Under the pieces are notes generated by a model. The model was not told the origin of the DNA. It saw nothing but the letters and a program-made list of their open reading frames with translations, and did no database searches. 7,303 nt of DNA, from contig JAIFMH010000179.1 in the NCBI GenBank assembly GCA_020048595.1, positions 1-7,303 on the forward strand, given 5' to 3'. The translations under genes and the position numbers were made by a program. This document shows, piece after piece, positions 5,185 to 7,303 of this stretch. Numbering within the stretch: position 1 is the first letter of the stretch; every line of letters starts with the position of its first letter. The stretch is from Bacteroidota bacterium. GTDB lineage: Bacteria > Bacteroidota > Bacteroidia > Bacteroidales > UBA4417.

Positions 5185-7303
5185 ATGGATACCTCTTACG
5201 ACTTTACTATTCCTGCAACCAATAGGATCGAAGAAATTCAGTTCATCGATATCTTTAAAGTTGAAGACATTCAGCGTTTGCAGGATTTATTCTGTGAAGC
5301 TACCGGTGTGGCATCACTGATAACCCATCTGGATGGAAGGCCAATTACCAAGCCAAGCAATTTTTGCCGTTTATGTAAAGATATCATACGCAAATCCGAA
5401 AAAGGAAGTGCAAAATGTAAGCTGTCAGATGTCGAAATTGGAAGCAAATGTGCCACTGGGTTTTATTTTCAGCCGTGTTTAAGTGCTGGTTTGTTAGACG
5501 CAAGCGTAAGGATTACTGTTGACGGCAATCATTTGGCTAACTGGCTTATAGGCCAGGTTCGAAACGAAGAAACAGATGAAGAGTATCTGAAAAAGTATGC
5601 TCACGAAATTGGAGCCGATGCAGAAGATTTTATGAAGGCGTATGAAGAGGTTCCGGTTATGTCAGTTGCAAAGTTTACCAAAGTTACGGAAATGCTCTTC
5701 GAGTACGCAAACGAACTTTCCGAAAAAGCATATACCAATCTGCAGTTACGGCTCCACATTGCTGAGCGCGAGAAAGCTCAACTCCTTATGCAGGAGACTG
5801 CTGAAAATCTTTCCATTACACTCAATTCTATTGGTGATGCCGTACTAACAACTGATAAAACAGGATTGATCAATACATTAAATCCTGTAGCCGAAACACT
5901 TTGTGGCTGGACAAAGGAAGAAGCTGCCGGCAAGCCATTAACTGAAGTATTCCGAATAATAAATTCCGAAACCAGGGAAACCGTTGAAAGTCCTGTTTTT
6001 AAGGTGTTGGAAAACGGTGAGATGTCGGGGCTTGCAAATCATACGGTTTTGATTTCCCGAAGCGGGAAAGAATACCAGATTTCGGACAGCGCTGCACCAA
6101 TAAAAAGCAAAGAGGGCGAAATCAGCGGAGTTGTGCTGGTTTTTTCGGATGTTTCGGAAAAGTATATCGCTCAAAAACAAACAGCCGAAAGCGAAGAAAG
6201 GTATCGCAGCCTGCTGGCACACCTTGATGCCGGAGTGGTTGTACATGCACCTGATACATCGGTTATAAAAAACAATTCCAAAGCATCGGAATTGCTGGGA
6301 TTAAGCGATGATCAGATGAGAGGGAAACTGACTTTTGATCCGGACTGGAAATTAATTAGCACAAATAGTTTCCCGTTACCAGTAGAAGAATACCCGGTAA
6401 ACCAGATTAAAAACAGCAGGAAACCCCTAAGGGATTATGTGTTCGGGGTAAGCCGGCCTTTAACGAATGATGTTGTATGGTTATTACTCAATGGTTTTCC
6501 TGTTATAAACAACAAAGGGGAAATTTCCGAAATAGTAATAAGCTTTACTGATATTTCTGAACGTAAAAGTTCAGCAGAAGCCTTGACGGAAAGTGAAGAA
6601 AGATTCCGGAATGTTTTCGAAAATTCAATCATTGGAAAATCAATGACCACTTTGGATGGAAAGCTAAAAGTGAATAAAGCCTTCTGCCAGATGCTTGGGT
6701 ACACCGAAGAAGAACTGTCGGGGCTGAACTGGAAAGATATAACTCACCCTGATGATATTGATTACAATATAAAAATGGTTGATTCTATTCTGTCAAGGGA
6801 GAAAGAATCGGCACGCTGGGAGAAGCGGTATATTCACAAAAATGGAGATGCAGTCTGGGTTGATCTCAATACATCATTGCAATGCGATAAGGATGGAAAT
6901 CCATCGTATTTTATTACTTCAATTATTGATATCAACGAACGTAAGCAAGCTGAATTTGCGCTCATGGAGAGCGAGCAGAAGTACAGGAACCTGGTAATGG
7001 ATATGCAGGTCGGAATACTTATACAGGGACCACAGGCTGAAATAATAATGAGTAATTCCAAAGCACTTGAATTGCTTGGAATAACGGAAGATCAATTGTT
7101 GGGTAAAACCTCATTCGATCCGGATTGGAATGTTATTCATGAAGATGGATCGCCATTTCCCGGGACATCTCATCCTGTTCCGCAGGCTATTGCATCGCGG
7201 AGTTCAGTACGCGATGTAATAATGGGCGTTTACTGCCCGGCAACAGCCGAACGCAGATGGCTGCTTGTAAGTGCCGAGCCACAGCTGAAAACCGATGGTA
7301 CTG
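5185..7303 (+). CDS. PocR-domain multi-PAS sensor protein (partial, 3' end outside window)
   Basis: The first 706 residues of a cytosolic sensor; the frame stays open to the window edge. The first ATG after an in-frame stop at 5143-5145 is at 5185, which fixes the start. There is no Shine-Dalgarno sequence, only an A-run. No signal peptide or TM helix is visible. A PocR domain occupies about residues 20-185, with PSNFCRLC (57-64), GSAKCKLSD (74-82), QPCLSAGLLDA (96-106) and NWLIGQV (119-125). A probable coiled coil (about 176-206) follows, then PAS units at about 207-330, 338-463, 472-588 and 598 to the window end, joined by DISERK/DINERK-type linkers and SEERYR-type helices. PocR domains have been proposed to bind small hydrocarbon derivatives; Salmonella PocR responds to 1,2-propanediol. 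The missing C-terminus is probably a histidine kinase, but GGDEF or another output cannot be excluded. PAS units 2 and 4 are close relatives. Confidence 0.9.
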   Translation, partial: MDTSYDFTIPATNRIEEIQFIDIFKVEDIQRLQDLFCEATGVASLITHLDGRPITKPSNFCRLCKDIIRKSEKGSAKCKLSDVEIGSKCATGFYFQPCLSAGLLDASVRITVDGNHLANWLIGQVRNEETDEEYLKKYAHEIGADAEDFMKAYEEVPVMSVAKFTKVTEMLFEYANELSEKAYTNLQLRLHIAEREKAQLLMQETAENLSITLNSIGDAVLTTDKTGLINTLNPVAETLCGWTKEEAAGKPLTEVFRIINSETRETVESPVFKVLENGEMSGLANHTVLISRSGKEYQISDSAAPIKSKEGEISGVVLVFSDVSEKYIAQKQTAESEERYRSLLAHLDAGVVVHAPDTSVIKNNSKASELLGLSDDQMRGKLTFDPDWKLISTNSFPLPVEEYPVNQIKNSRKPLRDYVFGVSRPLTNDVVWLLLNGFPVINNKGEISEIVISFTDISERKSSAEALTESEERFRNVFENSIIGKSMTTLDGKLKVNKAFCQMLGYTEEELSGLNWKDITHPDDIDYNIKMVDSILSREKESARWEKRYIHKNGDAVWVDLNTSLQCDKDGNPSYFITSIIDINERKQAEFALMESEQKYRNLVMDMQVGILIQGPQAEIIMSNSKALELLGITEDQLLGKTSFDPDWNVIHEDGSPFPGTSHPVPQAIASRSSVRDVIMGVYCPATAERRWLLVSAEPQLKTDGT
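6208..6522 (+). repeat. Duplicated PAS module, copy 1 (PAS 2 of PocR sensor)
   Basis: Residues 342-446 align without gaps to residues 602-706 (copy 2, 6988-7302), with about 40 of 105 positions identical by hand count. Both copies share NSKAxELLG, FDPDW, the RD-x3-GV segment and WLL. The copies lie exactly 780 bases (260 residues) apart, and stretches such as AATTCCAAAGCA (6274-6285 and 7054-7065) are identical in DNA. This indicates duplication of a PAS module, with one PAS unit of another type in between. Confidence 0.75.
6988..7302 (+). repeat. Duplicated PAS module, copy 2 (PAS 4 of PocR sensor)
   Basis: The second copy of the module at 6208-6522, cut off by the window end before its final strands. 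It keeps the FDPDW motif (644-648) and has EDGSPFP (653-659), which is closer to the usual form of this PAS subfamily; copy 1 has diverged there (TNSFPLP, 393-399). Copy 1 may therefore have changed its ligand pocket, which is inference. Confidence 0.7.

Noticed and set aside
5271..7061. Short frames overlapping the PocR/PAS gene on either strand (for example 5938-6246 minus and 6779-6997 plus)
   Set aside because: The plus-strand frame beginning at 5185 encodes clear PocR and PAS motifs throughout, so these overlapping frames are incidental.

Overview
The window holds two large sensor genes pointing away from each other across a 737-bp intergenic region. The likely source is a member of the Bacteroidota, probably an environmental Bacteroidales-type organism. 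The reasons are AT-leaning DNA, no Shine-Dalgarno sequence before either gene, exact matches to the Bacteroidota -7 promoter element TAnnTTTG pointing towards each gene, and very long multi-PAS sensor kinases. No taxonomic search was possible, so this is an inference.

Layout. Positions 1-23 are featureless. Positions 24-128 hold a degenerate 7-8 bp tandem repeat (consensus about TTTCCCA). Read on the minus strand it is a series of GGG tracts lying just downstream of the first gene's stop codon. Positions 137-4447 (minus strand) encode a complete membrane sensor histidine kinase of 1436 residues: TM helix, periplasmic CHASE domain, TM helix, seven PAS units, HisKA_2 dimerisation/phosphoacceptor domain and HATPase. 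Positions 4448-5184 are non-coding and carry one good -7 element per strand plus several inverted repeats. Positions 5185-7303 (plus strand) encode the first 706 residues of a soluble sensor: a PocR ligand-binding domain, then at least four PAS units. This gene runs off the window, so its output domain cannot be seen.

How they may work together. The first protein should sense an extracytoplasmic ligand through CHASE and cytosolic cues through its PAS domains. It would pass phosphate to a separate response regulator, since it has no receiver domain and none is encoded here. The second should sense a small cytosolic ligand through PocR and its PAS domains. The divergent arrangement suggests shared regulation, but nothing in the sequence proves that the two proteins interact. 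No mobile element, CRISPR array, tRNA or rRNA was seen. Both proteins have recognisable family architectures. The less explained signals are the G-tract repeat and the inverted-repeat-rich intergenic region.
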